NCBI GenBank assembly: GCA_946482585.1
Contig: CAMLSI010000059.1
Span: 1-15,804 of the forward strand
DNA: 15,804 nucleotides
Source of the DNA: an uncultured Lysobacteraceae bacterium
GTDB lineage: Bacteria > Pseudomonadota > Gammaproteobacteria > Xanthomonadales > Rhodanobacteraceae
Direction of reading: 5' to 3'
The position numbers and the translations under genes were made by a program. Position 1 is the first letter of the stretch; each line of letters starts with the position of its first letter. The notes under the pieces were generated by a model. It had not been told where the DNA came from. It searched no databases and saw only the letters and a list, made by a program, of their open reading frames with translations. Below, one piece after another: positions 6,883 through 14,140 of this stretch.

Positions 6883-7395
6883 CTATCCTTTCTTCAGACT
6901 GCTCAGCGCGGCGAACGGATTCGGCCGCTGCGGCGCTTCAGTCTGTTCCGGATCGGTCGACCAGCTAAGGTCCGACTCCTCCAGGCCCGGTTTGACCGGA
7001 ATCAAGGGCAAGGCCAGCAGCAACTCGTCCTCGATCACTACTGCGGGCCTGATTTCGGCCGATTCGAGCAGCAAAGGCTCGTAACCGGGCGGCAGACCTG
7101 CTTCATCTTCTTCCCGCGTGATCAACCCCAGCCGGGTGTCGACGTTGACGGGCATTGCAAACGGCTCCAGCGTGCGCTGGCAGGTCAGGGTCAACTCCGC
7201 CTGCGCCCGCAGCGCGAGATAGGCTACGCCCAGCTCGTCACGGTCGAACTCGATATCGTACGCGATCGTTCCGTCCGGCACCGCCAGCGCGTCGGCGAGA
7301 CGCGGCAGATGGGCTACGGACAGATGGCCATTGAATGAACGCCGCGCCGAAACCATGCGCCAAGCGTCCACAATCTCGGGGAAAGGCGCAGACAT
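6883..7395 (-). CDS. yceD: YceD family protein (DUF177)
   Basis: This 170-residue protein (E. coli YceD 173) belongs to the DUF177 family encoded directly before rpmF in many bacteria. E. coli YceD is linked to 23S rRNA accumulation; no catalytic activity is established as far as I know. Family features are TCQRTLEP (71-78), the LLLALPLIP strand (125-133) and the C-terminal NPFAALSSLK (159-168). The full cysteine pairs seen in some homologues are absent. I chose the ATG at 7395 because length and N-terminus fit the family. A GTG 21 codons upstream (7458) is also open but would lie upstream of the predicted promoter. No ribosome binding site precedes the ATG. Confidence 0.92.
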   Translation of the reverse strand: MSAPFPEIVDAWRMVSARRSFNGHLSVAHLPRLADALAVPDGTIAYDIEFDRDELGVAYLALRAQAELTLTCQRTLEPFAMPVNVDTRLGLITREEDEAGLPPGYEPLLLESAEIRPAVVIEDELLLALPLIPVKPGLEESDLSWSTDPEQTEAPQRPNPFAALSSLKKG

Positions 7396-7404
7396 GGGCG
7401 CGCG

Positions 7405-7433
7405 ATGGTAGTTACGGCCGCCTCGGAAGTCAA
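7405..7433 (-). promoter_or_regulatory. Sigma70-like promoter of the yceD-rpmF-fab operon
   Basis: On the minus strand TTGACT (7428-7433, five of six match) and TACCAT (7405-7410, four of six match) are separated by exactly 17 bases. The -10 ends 9 bases before the yceD ATG, so transcription should start within about three bases of the start codon. This would give a leaderless or nearly leaderless mRNA, consistent with the missing ribosome binding site. Confidence 0.55.
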
Positions 7434-7477
7434 ACGAAACCTGCGTCCGCTCCGCCACTTAGCCGTGCCGGCGTCGA

Positions 7478-7506
7478 TTTACGCCCGGCCGTGCTTGGGG
7501 CAGACT
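7478..7506 (+). promoter_or_regulatory. Weak candidate promoter before the coiled-coil gene
   Basis: TTTACG (7478-7483) and CAGACT (7501-7506) are separated by 17 bases and would place the transcript start just before the ATG at 7515. Matches to consensus are only 4/6 and 3/6, so chance is a real possibility. Confidence 0.2.
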
Positions 7507-7514
7507 CGGCGCCG

Positions 7515-7940
7515 ATGAATTACCTGATCGCGACCATTGTCCTGGTAGTACTGGGGCTGTCGTTCTTTTTCGTTCGGGAGCGCCGCTGGCGCCGGCGCGA
7601 GCGGTCGATACGGGCGCTGCTCGACGAGGCCGACGCGCTCGAGGCCAGCCTGCTCACCTGCCGCGAACGCATGCAGGCCCTGCGCGGCATGCTGGTCGAC
7701 CTGCCCGAAGAAATGACCGGCGACGCCGACGAGGCGCTCGCCGCCGACGACAAGGTCCAGGCGGCGCTGCGCGACCTGCTGCAGCACCGGCTCTGGATCA
7801 AGCAGCACGCCGTCGACGCGAGCCAGTCCGAGCTCGACGTCGCGGTTGGCGCGTTGCGCCAGTCGCATCATTCGATGGACCAGCAATTGCGCCGACTCGA
7901 CGAAATGACGGCCGCGCTGCGCGAGGCGCGGGCACGATGA
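7515..7940 (+). CDS. Unknown small membrane-anchored coiled-coil protein
   Basis: I do not recognise this 141-residue protein. Residues 3-20 form one hydrophobic membrane segment (YLIATIVLVVLGLSFFF). RERRWRRRER (21-30) follows, predicting a cytoplasmic C-terminal domain by the positive-inside rule. Residues about 33-63 and 82-138 look helical with heptad-like leucines and mixed charge, suggesting two coiled-coil stretches around an acidic linker (PEEMTGDADEALAADD). The stop overlaps the yceF start (ATGA, 7937-7940), indicating coupling. The gene is divergent from yceD across 119 bases. The ATG at 7515 is chosen because it begins the hydrophobic segment; a frame open from 7335 would overlap yceD. 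No good ribosome binding site is seen. Confidence 0.75.
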   Translation: MNYLIATIVLVVLGLSFFFVRERRWRRRERSIRALLDEADALEASLLTCRERMQALRGMLVDLPEEMTGDADEALAADDKVQAALRDLLQHRLWIKQHAVDASQSELDVAVGALRQSHHSMDQQLRRLDEMTAALREARAR

Positions 7941-8545
7941 CGGCCGCGGCGACGCTGGCCACGATCGACCTCGTACTCGGCTCGACCTCGCGCTACCGTG
8001 CCGAACTGCTGCGCCGCCTCACCACGCAGTTCCGACAGGCCGCGCCCGACGTCGACGAGACGCGATTGCCGGGCGAGGCGCCGGCGGCGCTCGCCGCACG
8101 ACTGGCGCGGGCCAAGGCCGACGCGGTCGCGCAACGCTTTCCGGGTGCCGTCGTGATCGGCTCCGACCAGGTCGCCGAGCTCGACGGCGAAGCGCTGGGC
8201 AAACCCGGCAGCGTCGAACGCGCGCGTGCGCAGCTCGCCTCCTGCAGCGGGCGCGCGGTGCGCTTCCATACCGCGCTCTGCCTCGTCGACGCGCGCGGCA
8301 TGGCGATGCGGGCCCATGCCGAAACGGACCTGACGACAGTGCAGTTCCGCGCGCTCGCGCCGGGTGAGATCGCACGCTACGTCGAACGCGAACAGCCGCT
8401 CGATTGCGCCGGCAGCTTCAAGTCCGAGGGCCTGGGCATCGCGCTGTTCGATCGCATCGCGAGCGAGGATCCGAGCGCGCTGATCGGCCTGCCGATGATT
8501 GCGCTGTGCCGCCTCCTGCGCCAGGCGGGAATCTCCGTGCTGTAG
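7937..8545 (+). CDS. yceF: Maf-family nucleotide pyrophosphatase, YceF type
   Basis: Maf proteins hydrolyse non-canonical or modified NTPs to NMP and pyrophosphate. The YceF branch is reported to prefer 7-methyl-GTP, whereas the YhdE branch acts on dTTP/UTP. This 202-residue protein shows LGSTSRYRAELL (14-25), PDVDE (37-41), GSDQV with the likely catalytic Asp77 (75-79), GKPG (88-91), CAGSFKSEG (157-165) and DPSALIGLPM (178-187). CAGSFKSEG is shared with E. coli YceF, and the location beside yceD is the same as in E. coli. It starts inside the stop codon of the upstream coiled-coil gene, and both genes probably share one transcript. Confidence 0.93.
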   Translation: MTAAATLATIDLVLGSTSRYRAELLRRLTTQFRQAAPDVDETRLPGEAPAALAARLARAKADAVAQRFPGAVVIGSDQVAELDGEALGKPGSVERARAQLASCSGRAVRFHTALCLVDARGMAMRAHAETDLTTVQFRALAPGEIARYVEREQPLDCAGSFKSEGLGIALFDRIASEDPSALIGLPMIALCRLLRQAGISVL

Positions 8546-8581
8546 GTTGCGGTTCGCCCGCGGCTCGTCGTTGCCTACGGC
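8539..8581. terminator. Inverted repeat across two convergent stop codons
   Basis: GCTGTAGG (8539-8546) pairs with CCTACGGC (8574-8581): 8 bp including one G-U. Each arm contains the TAG stop of one of the two convergent genes (yceF and the glycosyltransferase). A small inner stem GCGG/CCGC is also possible. No U-tract follows on either strand, so if it terminates, it would be as a shared bidirectional structure of uncertain strength. Confidence 0.3.
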
Positions 8582-10131
8582 ACCGCGCTCGCGCAGTCCG
8601 GCGTCGCGCCGGGTTCCGGCACACGCCCGCGATACCAGGCGAACACCTTTCGGCCGCCGAACAGCGACAGTTCGTCGAGCAACTGCAAGTCGGCCACGCG
8701 CCGGCACAGCGACTGCTGCCACGCCGCGCGTTCGCGCTCGCTGCCCGTGGTGCGCTCCACGACCAGCAGCAGGTTGCGCCCCGCGTGTCGTGCGCGCAGG
8801 CCGCGTTCATCGCGCTGCCACAACGCGAGCTGCGGCGCACGACCGTGCTTGACGTTGCGTGGATGATCGAGCGAGTAGACGGGCTGCGCCGCATCGAACT
8901 GGAAGTCGAGCTCCGCGCCGAGCAGGAAATTGTCGGCGACGAGTACGGGCGCCCGCTCGCGTTCGCGCGCGACCCAGTCCCCGGTACGAGCGGCGACCTC
9001 GTTCCAGCCGACGAAGTTGTACGGGAACGCCTTGTACGTCGCGAGGCGCTGCGCCGCCATCGGGTCGGCCGCGGCCGCGAGGTAGCCGAGCGCGCCAGCG
9101 CTGCCCAGTGCCGCGAGCACATAGGACGCCACGAGGAAACGACGCGAACCCGCCCCCTCGGCCAGCAATCGCGCCAGCGCGACCAGCGCGGCGAGATACG
9201 CCGGCAACGGCCAGTGCACGCGGAAACGCAGGTCGTCGCCGAACAGGCCGAACGCGAAATAGCCGATCGCGACGCTGAGCCCGGACCACGCCAGCACGGC
9301 AGCGCTCAGCGAAACACCGCGTGCGCGCCAGCTGCGCCACAGCGCCCAGAGCAGCAATCCATACAGCAGCGGCGTCACGACCAGCGCCTGTTCGAGCGGC
9401 TGCACGAAACCGTCGGCATGGAAACGCCAAGGGTGGCGCTCGACGAGCTGAAAGCTCAGTCCCGACCAATCGTGCGAACGGTTGAACAACACTAGCGGCA
9501 GCAGGCCCAGCGAACCCGCGGCGAGTGCGAACCAGAATCCGCGCCGGGTCCACCAACCACGCGTGCCGCGCACGAACAGCAGCAGACCCAGGCCGCCCGG
9601 CAACAGCATCGCCGCACGGTAGTGCGACAGCCATGCGAGCGCGAGCCCGGCGCCGAGCAGCGCGTTGCCGCGCGGCTCGGCGCGCGCGATCCGCAGCAGT
9701 CCCGCAAGCATCGCGAGCGCCGCCGCCGTGAGCGGCACATCCGGCATCGCCATCACGCCGAGCGTGCCGCCCAGCGGCAGGAGCAGCCAGCCGATCGCGA
9801 TCCACGAAGCCGCACACGCATCCGATTCGCGTCGCGCGACCTGCCACAGCCACAGCGGCAGCGCGGCGCCGAGCAGCAGGAACAGGCTGCGCATGCCGAG
9901 CAGCGAATGACCGAACACGGTTTCGCCGGCGCGGATCATGAGCGCGGTCGCCGGCGGCACGTCGGTGAACGACCAGGCCAGCGCACGGCTTTCCTGCCAG
10001 TAGAACGCCTCGTCGCCGAACGGCGCGAGCGTCGCGGCGATGCAGAGCTTGATCGCCTGCATCGCGAACCATATGAGTACGAACACGGTCAGCACGTGTC
10101 GCGTCGGACGCGCGACGCTGGCTACACTCAC
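8575..10131 (-). CDS. GT39/ArnT-like integral membrane glycosyltransferase
   Basis: This 518-residue multi-pass membrane protein resembles GT-C fold glycosyltransferases of family 39, which use polyprenyl-phosphate sugars as donors on the periplasmic side. After the first membrane helix (about 12-35) comes FGDEAFYW (38-45) with the likely catalytic Asp40/Glu41. SFTDVPPATALMI follows, the counterpart of the usual Y-x-D-H-P-P motif, with Val for His. About ten hydrophobic helices follow up to about residue 390. A C-terminal soluble domain includes SLDHPRNVKHGRAPQL. Start choice: the GTG at 10131 keeps the first helix intact, while an ATG at 10062 would cut it. The acceptor is unknown. The gene is divergent from the MoxR gene by 36 bases and convergent with yceF. 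Confidence 0.82.
   Translation of the reverse strand: MSVASVARPTRHVLTVFVLIWFAMQAIKLCIAATLAPFGDEAFYWQESRALAWSFTDVPPATALMIRAGETVFGHSLLGMRSLFLLLGAALPLWLWQVARRESDACAASWIAIGWLLLPLGGTLGVMAMPDVPLTAAALAMLAGLLRIARAEPRGNALLGAGLALAWLSHYRAAMLLPGGLGLLLFVRGTRGWWTRRGFWFALAAGSLGLLPLVLFNRSHDWSGLSFQLVERHPWRFHADGFVQPLEQALVVTPLLYGLLLWALWRSWRARGVSLSAAVLAWSGLSVAIGYFAFGLFGDDLRFRVHWPLPAYLAALVALARLLAEGAGSRRFLVASYVLAALGSAGALGYLAAAADPMAAQRLATYKAFPYNFVGWNEVAARTGDWVARERERAPVLVADNFLLGAELDFQFDAAQPVYSLDHPRNVKHGRAPQLALWQRDERGLRARHAGRNLLLVVERTTGSERERAAWQQSLCRRVADLQLLDELSLFGGRKVFAWYRGRVPEPGATPDCASAVP
10123..10128 (+). promoter_or_regulatory. Weak -10-like hexamer before the MoxR gene
   Basis: TACACT (four of six match TATAAT) lies 39 bases before the MoxR start, inside the first codons of the divergent glycosyltransferase. 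No credible -35 is found 16-18 bases upstream. It is listed because the 36-base divergent spacer leaves little other room for a promoter. Confidence 0.2.
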
Positions 10132-10167
10132 TTCACGGTGCACTGCGCATCCTTTGCCGGCCTGAAC

Positions 10168-11127
10168 ATGACTGCCACTTCGCCCGATTCTCCGCCCGTC
10201 CTGCCTGCCGACCTGCGCACGCGGCTCGACCGCTCCGTTGCGCAGGTCAACGGCGTGCTGCTCGGCAAGGCCGCGCAGGTCAACCTCGCCTTCGTCAGCC
10301 TGATCGCCGGCGGGCATCTGCTCATCGAAGACCTGCCCGGTGTCGGCAAGACCACGCTGGCGCATGCGCTCGCCGCAACCCTGGACCTCAGCTTCCAGCG
10401 CATCCAGTTCACCAGCGACCTGTTGCCGTCGGACATTATCGGCGTCGGCATCTTCGAGCGCGACAACAACCGTTTCGAATTCCACGCCGGCCCCCTGTTC
10501 GCGCAGCTCGTGCTCGCCGACGAGATCAATCGCGCGACGCCGAAGACCCAGAGCGCGCTGCTCGAGGCCATGGCCGAACAGCAGGTGACGGTCGACGGTC
10601 GCACGCATCCGTTGCCGGCGCCGTTCTTCGTCGTCGCGACGCAGAATCCGCTCGATCTCGCCGGCACCTATCCCCTGCCCGATTCCCAGCTCGACCGCTT
10701 CATGCTGCGGATCAGCCTCGACTATCCGAGCCGCGAGGCGGAACGCGAACTGCTGACGTCGACCAACCGGCAGGAACTCATCGCGACCTTGAAACCGTGC
10801 ATGAGCGCGGACGACATTCACGCGCTGCGCCAGTTCATCGGCAACGTGGTCGCGAGCCCCGCACTGATCGACTATCTGCAGGCATTGATCGGCGCGACGC
10901 GCAGCCATGCCGATATCCGCATCGGCCTGTCGCCGCGCGCCGGACTCGCGCTGCTCGCCGCAGCGCGCGCGCAGGCGCTCGTCGACGGCCGCGGATACGT
11001 GTTGCCCGAAGACGTGCAGGCGGTGTTCGTGCCGGTCACCGCGCATCGCCTGACCCTGGCCGGCAGCGGCAATCGCGATCGCGTTGCCGTCTCGCGCGAA
11101 CTGCTTGCCGGCGTGGCCGTGCGTTGA
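10168..11127 (+). CDS. MoxR-family AAA+ ATPase
   Basis: MoxR ATPases are thought to act as chaperones for assembly or activation of partner proteins, often encoded next to DUF58 and transglutaminase genes. The 319-residue protein has Walker A DLPGVGKTT (55-63; Lys61), Walker B LVLADEINR (114-122; Asp118, Glu119), sensor 1 VATQNP (156-161; Asn160), a likely arginine finger in LDRFML (Arg177) and sensor 2 GLSPRAG (253-259; Arg257). The ATG at 10168 fits the family N-terminus, with ILLG/VLLGK near residue 30. The frame is open further upstream only through the divergent gene. Its TGA overlaps the TTG start of the DUF58 gene, indicating a tightly coupled operon. Confidence 0.93.
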   Translation: MTATSPDSPPVLPADLRTRLDRSVAQVNGVLLGKAAQVNLAFVSLIAGGHLLIEDLPGVGKTTLAHALAATLDLSFQRIQFTSDLLPSDIIGVGIFERDNNRFEFHAGPLFAQLVLADEINRATPKTQSALLEAMAEQQVTVDGRTHPLPAPFFVVATQNPLDLAGTYPLPDSQLDRFMLRISLDYPSREAERELLTSTNRQELIATLKPCMSADDIHALRQFIGNVVASPALIDYLQALIGATRSHADIRIGLSPRAGLALLAAARAQALVDGRGYVLPEDVQAVFVPVTAHRLTLAGSGNRDRVAVSRELLAGVAVR

Positions 11128-12095
11128 GCCGCGCGGCGCGCCTCGGCAGCCTCTGGCTGACCCTGCTCGAGCGGGCCGAGAAGCGCCTGCCCGCACTGAC
11201 GCGGCTGCGCGCGCGGGAGAACCTGCCGATCCGGCTCGATCGCCGCCGCATCTACGTGTTGCCGACTGCATTCGGCCTCGTGTTCGCGACGATGCTGTTC
11301 GTCATGGGCATCGGAGCGTTGAACTACTACAACAATCCCGCACTGCTGCTGACTGCGCTGCTCGGTTCGGTCAGCGTGCTCAGCATGCTCGTCGCGTTTC
11401 GTACGCTCGACGGCAGTTGCCTCGATCGCGTGCAGGCCGAGCCCTGCCATGCGGGCGACGCGCTGATGCTCGAACTGGTCTTCGCCGCAGGTACGCGCCT
11501 GCGTCCCGGCGTGCGCATCGATATCGGCGGCAGCAGCACGGTCGTCACCGCGCAGCCCGAAGAACCGCTGCGCGCCGTGCTCGCGCTACCGACCGAGCGT
11601 CGCGGCCTGCTGACCTTGCCGCGCATTCGCGTCTGGACGCGCTGGCCCTACGGCCTGTTCCGCGCGTGGAGCTGGCTCAATCCGCAGATCGAGCTGCTGG
11701 TGTACCCGCGCGCCGAAGCCAATGCCGTGCCGTTGCCGCAGGGCGGCCGCGACGCGCAGCGCAGCCGCGCACAGCCGCTGGGCGAGGAATTCGGTGCGCT
11801 GCGCGAATACCGCGCCAGCGATCCGCGCCGGCTGATCGCGTGGAAAGCCAGCGCACGCGCCGACCGTCTGCTCGTACGCGAACCCGAGCAATTGATCGGT
11901 GAAGACTACGTACTCGATTTCGACGCGCTGGCAGCGCTCGATCTCGAGGCGCGCATCTCGCGACTGACGCGCTGGGTGCTCATGGCCGAAGAACGACGCG
12001 CCCGTTACGCGCTCGTGTTGCCCGGCCAGCGCATAGGCCCCGATCTCGGCAGCGCGCATGCGCGCCGCTGCCTGCGCGAACTGGCGCTGCTCTGA
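11124..12095 (+). CDS. DUF58 domain protein with N-terminal membrane hairpin
   Basis: This 323-residue protein has two hydrophobic segments (about 43-65 and 72-92), a beta-rich middle and the hallmark DUF58 region EFGALREYRASDPRRLIAWK (222-241). DUF58 proteins co-occur with MoxR ATPases and TgpA-like transglutaminases; some relate to von Willebrand A domains, but I see no intact metal site here. The only start giving a compact fit is TTG at 11124, overlapping the MoxR stop. The frame is open upstream to 10797, but those residues are Arg-rich and run antisense-like through moxR. Its TGA shares one base with the ATG of the next gene. Role is inferred as a membrane-linked partner of the ATPase and transglutaminase. 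Confidence 0.88.
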   Translation: MSRAARLGSLWLTLLERAEKRLPALTRLRARENLPIRLDRRRIYVLPTAFGLVFATMLFVMGIGALNYYNNPALLLTALLGSVSVLSMLVAFRTLDGSCLDRVQAEPCHAGDALMLELVFAAGTRLRPGVRIDIGGSSTVVTAQPEEPLRAVLALPTERRGLLTLPRIRVWTRWPYGLFRAWSWLNPQIELLVYPRAEANAVPLPQGGRDAQRSRAQPLGEEFGALREYRASDPRRLIAWKASARADRLLVREPEQLIGEDYVLDFDALAALDLEARISRLTRWVLMAEERRARYALVLPGQRIGPDLGSAHARRCLRELALL

Positions 12096-14071
12096 TGCGA
12101 CTCACGCGCCGGCAATTCGACCTGACCGCGGCTACCGCGCTGTGCGCGAGCTGGCTGCATGCGCCGCATTTTCCACTCTGGCTCAACGCCGCGATCACAT
12201 TGCTGATCGCGCTGCGCTGGCTGCAGCGCCGCCTGCGCCCGGAGTGGGGCAAGCCGCCGGCCCTGCTGCGCCTGCCGCTGACCCTGGCGCTGCCCGTCGC
12301 GGTCTGGCTGCAGTACGGAAACATCTTCGGCCTCGATCCCGGCAGCGTGTTCGCCGTCGGCATGCTGGTGCTCAAGCTCGCCGAAAGCGAGACCGCGCGC
12401 GACGCGCGCGCCGTCTCGACGTTCGCGATGTTCGTGCTCATGGCCGCATTGCTGTTCGAACAGGATCTCCTGACGACGCTCTACGTCGGCCTCGGTGTCG
12501 TGCCGTTGCTGATGACCTTGCGCGCGCTCGAGTGCGACGAGTCTGCCGCAGCCGGGGCGGCACCGGCGCTCACCCGCCTTCGCACGAGCACCGGCGCCGT
12601 ACTCGCTAATCTGTTCGCGGCCGTGCCGCTCGCCTTGCTCGTGTTCCTGTTCCTGCCGCGCCTCGCCGCGCCGCTTTGGGCCGCGCAGACGGCGCCGCAA
12701 GGCAAGACCGGGCTCAACGACTCCATGTCTCCGGGCAACCTCGGACAGCTGTTGCTCGACGACACGCCGGCGTTTCGCGTGAGCTTCGATACCGAAGTAC
12801 CGCTGCCGGCGCAGCGCTACTGGCGCGGCATCGTGCTCTGGCGTTACGACGGCCAGCGCTGGTCCCGCGCCGGCGGCGTGCCGCTCGATACCACACGGCA
12901 ACCGTTGCGGCTGCTCTCCCCGGAAATCGGCTACGAAATCACGCAGGAGCCGAGCCAGAAGCGCTGGCTGTTCGCGCTGGACATGCCCACCGGCAACGCG
13001 ATCGGGGCTCAGCGCGACGAGGACTACACGCTCACGGCGCCGAGACCGATCGGAAAACTCACGGTCTACCGGCTGCGTTCGGCGCCGGTCTATTCGCTCG
13101 ACGGGCTGGATTCGCGTCAACAGCAACGCGGCCTGCGCCTGCCTGCGGACTTCAATCCGCGTGCAGTCGCACTCGGCCGGCAATGGGCTCAGCAATACGA
13201 CGATCCGAAGAAAATCGTTCAGGCCGCGCTCGATCTGATCCGCCGCGATTTCCGCTACACCCTGACTCCGCCGCCGCTGGGCCGGAACGCGATGGACGAT
13301 TTCCTGTTCGAGACCAAGGCCGGCTATTGCGAACATTTCTCGTCGGCGTTCGCGGTGCTCATGCGCGCCGCTGGCGTGCCGACGCGCGTCGTACTCGGTT
13401 ATCAGGGCGGCTACTGGAGCGATGTCGGCAACTACATGGTCGTGCGCCAGTCCGATGCGCATGCCTGGAACGAAGTCTGGCTGCCCGACCGCGGATGGGT
13501 TCGCATCGATCCCACGGCCGCGGTCCGCCCCGATCGCGTCGAGCTCGGCGCCGGCACGACCAACGCCGGCAGCTCGGGCTGGTTCGGCCGCGAATGGGCG
13601 TTGGCGATGCGCAATCGCTGGGACCTCGTCAATCGGCTCTGGACCCAGGCCGTCGTGCAGTTCGACGATCTCACCCAGCGCGGCCTGCTGCGCAGCGTCG
13701 GCATCGACCAGGCAGACTGGCGGCAGCTCGGGCTCGCCTTCGCGATCTGCATGGGCCTGCTCGCCGCACTCGGCCTCTGGTGGGCGATGCATCGCGATCG
13801 CGGCGGCGGCGACGCGCTCGACCGCGCCTACGACCGACTCTGCGCGCGGCTGGCCGGCCGGCTGGGGATCGCGCGCACGCCGGCCGAAGGCCCTGCGGAC
13901 TATTTGCGCCGCGTACTGCAGCAGCAGCCGCAGGCACGCGCGATCGTTGAGCCGCTGTTCCTGCGCTACATGCAACTGCGCTATGCGCAGTCCAGCAGCG
14001 AGCCCGTGTCCGTGCGCGAGTTTTCACGTGCCGTGCGCCACGCCGACCTGCGCCGTTCGCGCACGACCTGA
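12095..14071 (+). CDS. tgpA: TgpA-type membrane transglutaminase-like protein
   Basis: This 658-residue protein has an N-terminal multi-helix membrane domain (five to six helices up to about 188; TgpA_N/DUF3488 type) and a large soluble region. That region holds a transglutaminase-like core with Cys412 in AGYCEHFSSAF, His456 in SDAHAWNEVW and Asp472 in WVRIDPTAAV. A further helix (about 544-563) and a C-terminal DUF4129-like segment follow. The layout matches Pseudomonas aeruginosa TgpA (PA2873), reported as essential, with the core facing the periplasm. Substrate is unknown; a cell-envelope role is inferred. It is the last gene of the overlapping MoxR-DUF58-TgpA unit, and a short hairpin (14079-14096) follows its stop. 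Confidence 0.93.
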   Translation: MRLTRRQFDLTAATALCASWLHAPHFPLWLNAAITLLIALRWLQRRLRPEWGKPPALLRLPLTLALPVAVWLQYGNIFGLDPGSVFAVGMLVLKLAESETARDARAVSTFAMFVLMAALLFEQDLLTTLYVGLGVVPLLMTLRALECDESAAAGAAPALTRLRTSTGAVLANLFAAVPLALLVFLFLPRLAAPLWAAQTAPQGKTGLNDSMSPGNLGQLLLDDTPAFRVSFDTEVPLPAQRYWRGIVLWRYDGQRWSRAGGVPLDTTRQPLRLLSPEIGYEITQEPSQKRWLFALDMPTGNAIGAQRDEDYTLTAPRPIGKLTVYRLRSAPVYSLDGLDSRQQQRGLRLPADFNPRAVALGRQWAQQYDDPKKIVQAALDLIRRDFRYTLTPPPLGRNAMDDFLFETKAGYCEHFSSAFAVLMRAAGVPTRVVLGYQGGYWSDVGNYMVVRQSDAHAWNEVWLPDRGWVRIDPTAAVRPDRVELGAGTTNAGSSGWFGREWALAMRNRWDLVNRLWTQAVVQFDDLTQRGLLRSVGIDQADWRQLGLAFAICMGLLAALGLWWAMHRDRGGGDALDRAYDRLCARLAGRLGIARTPAEGPADYLRRVLQQQPQARAIVEPLFLRYMQLRYAQSSSEPVSVREFSRAVRHADLRRSRTT

Positions 14072-14078
14072 ACGCGTA

Positions 14079-14096
14079 CGCCGCGACGACGCGGTG
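14079..14096 (+). repeat. Short hairpin after tgpA
   Basis: CGCCGCG, loop ACGA, CGCGGTG pair over 7 bp with one G-U, 7 bases after the tgpA stop. No U-tract follows, so termination between tgpA and slp is not assured. Confidence 0.25.
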
Positions 14097-14140
14097 CGGT
14101 GTATCGTCGGACCGTATCGATGCCGTGCCGGGAGTCCGCC

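Noticed and set aside
7396..7458. 21-codon N-terminal extension of YceD from a GTG
   Set aside because: It would place the start upstream of a good promoter and exceed the family length; the ATG at 7395 fits better, though it cannot be excluded without transcript data.
10132..11271. Upstream 380-codon extension of the glycosyltransferase frame through the MoxR gene
   Set aside because: The extension lies antisense to a certain MoxR gene and carries no domain; the first membrane helix starts after the GTG at 10131.
12005..13975. Long minus-strand open frame (about 650 codons) opposite tgpA
   Set aside because: It is a codon-bias shadow of the transglutaminase gene: composition is biased towards Arg, Ala and Glu and there is no family match.
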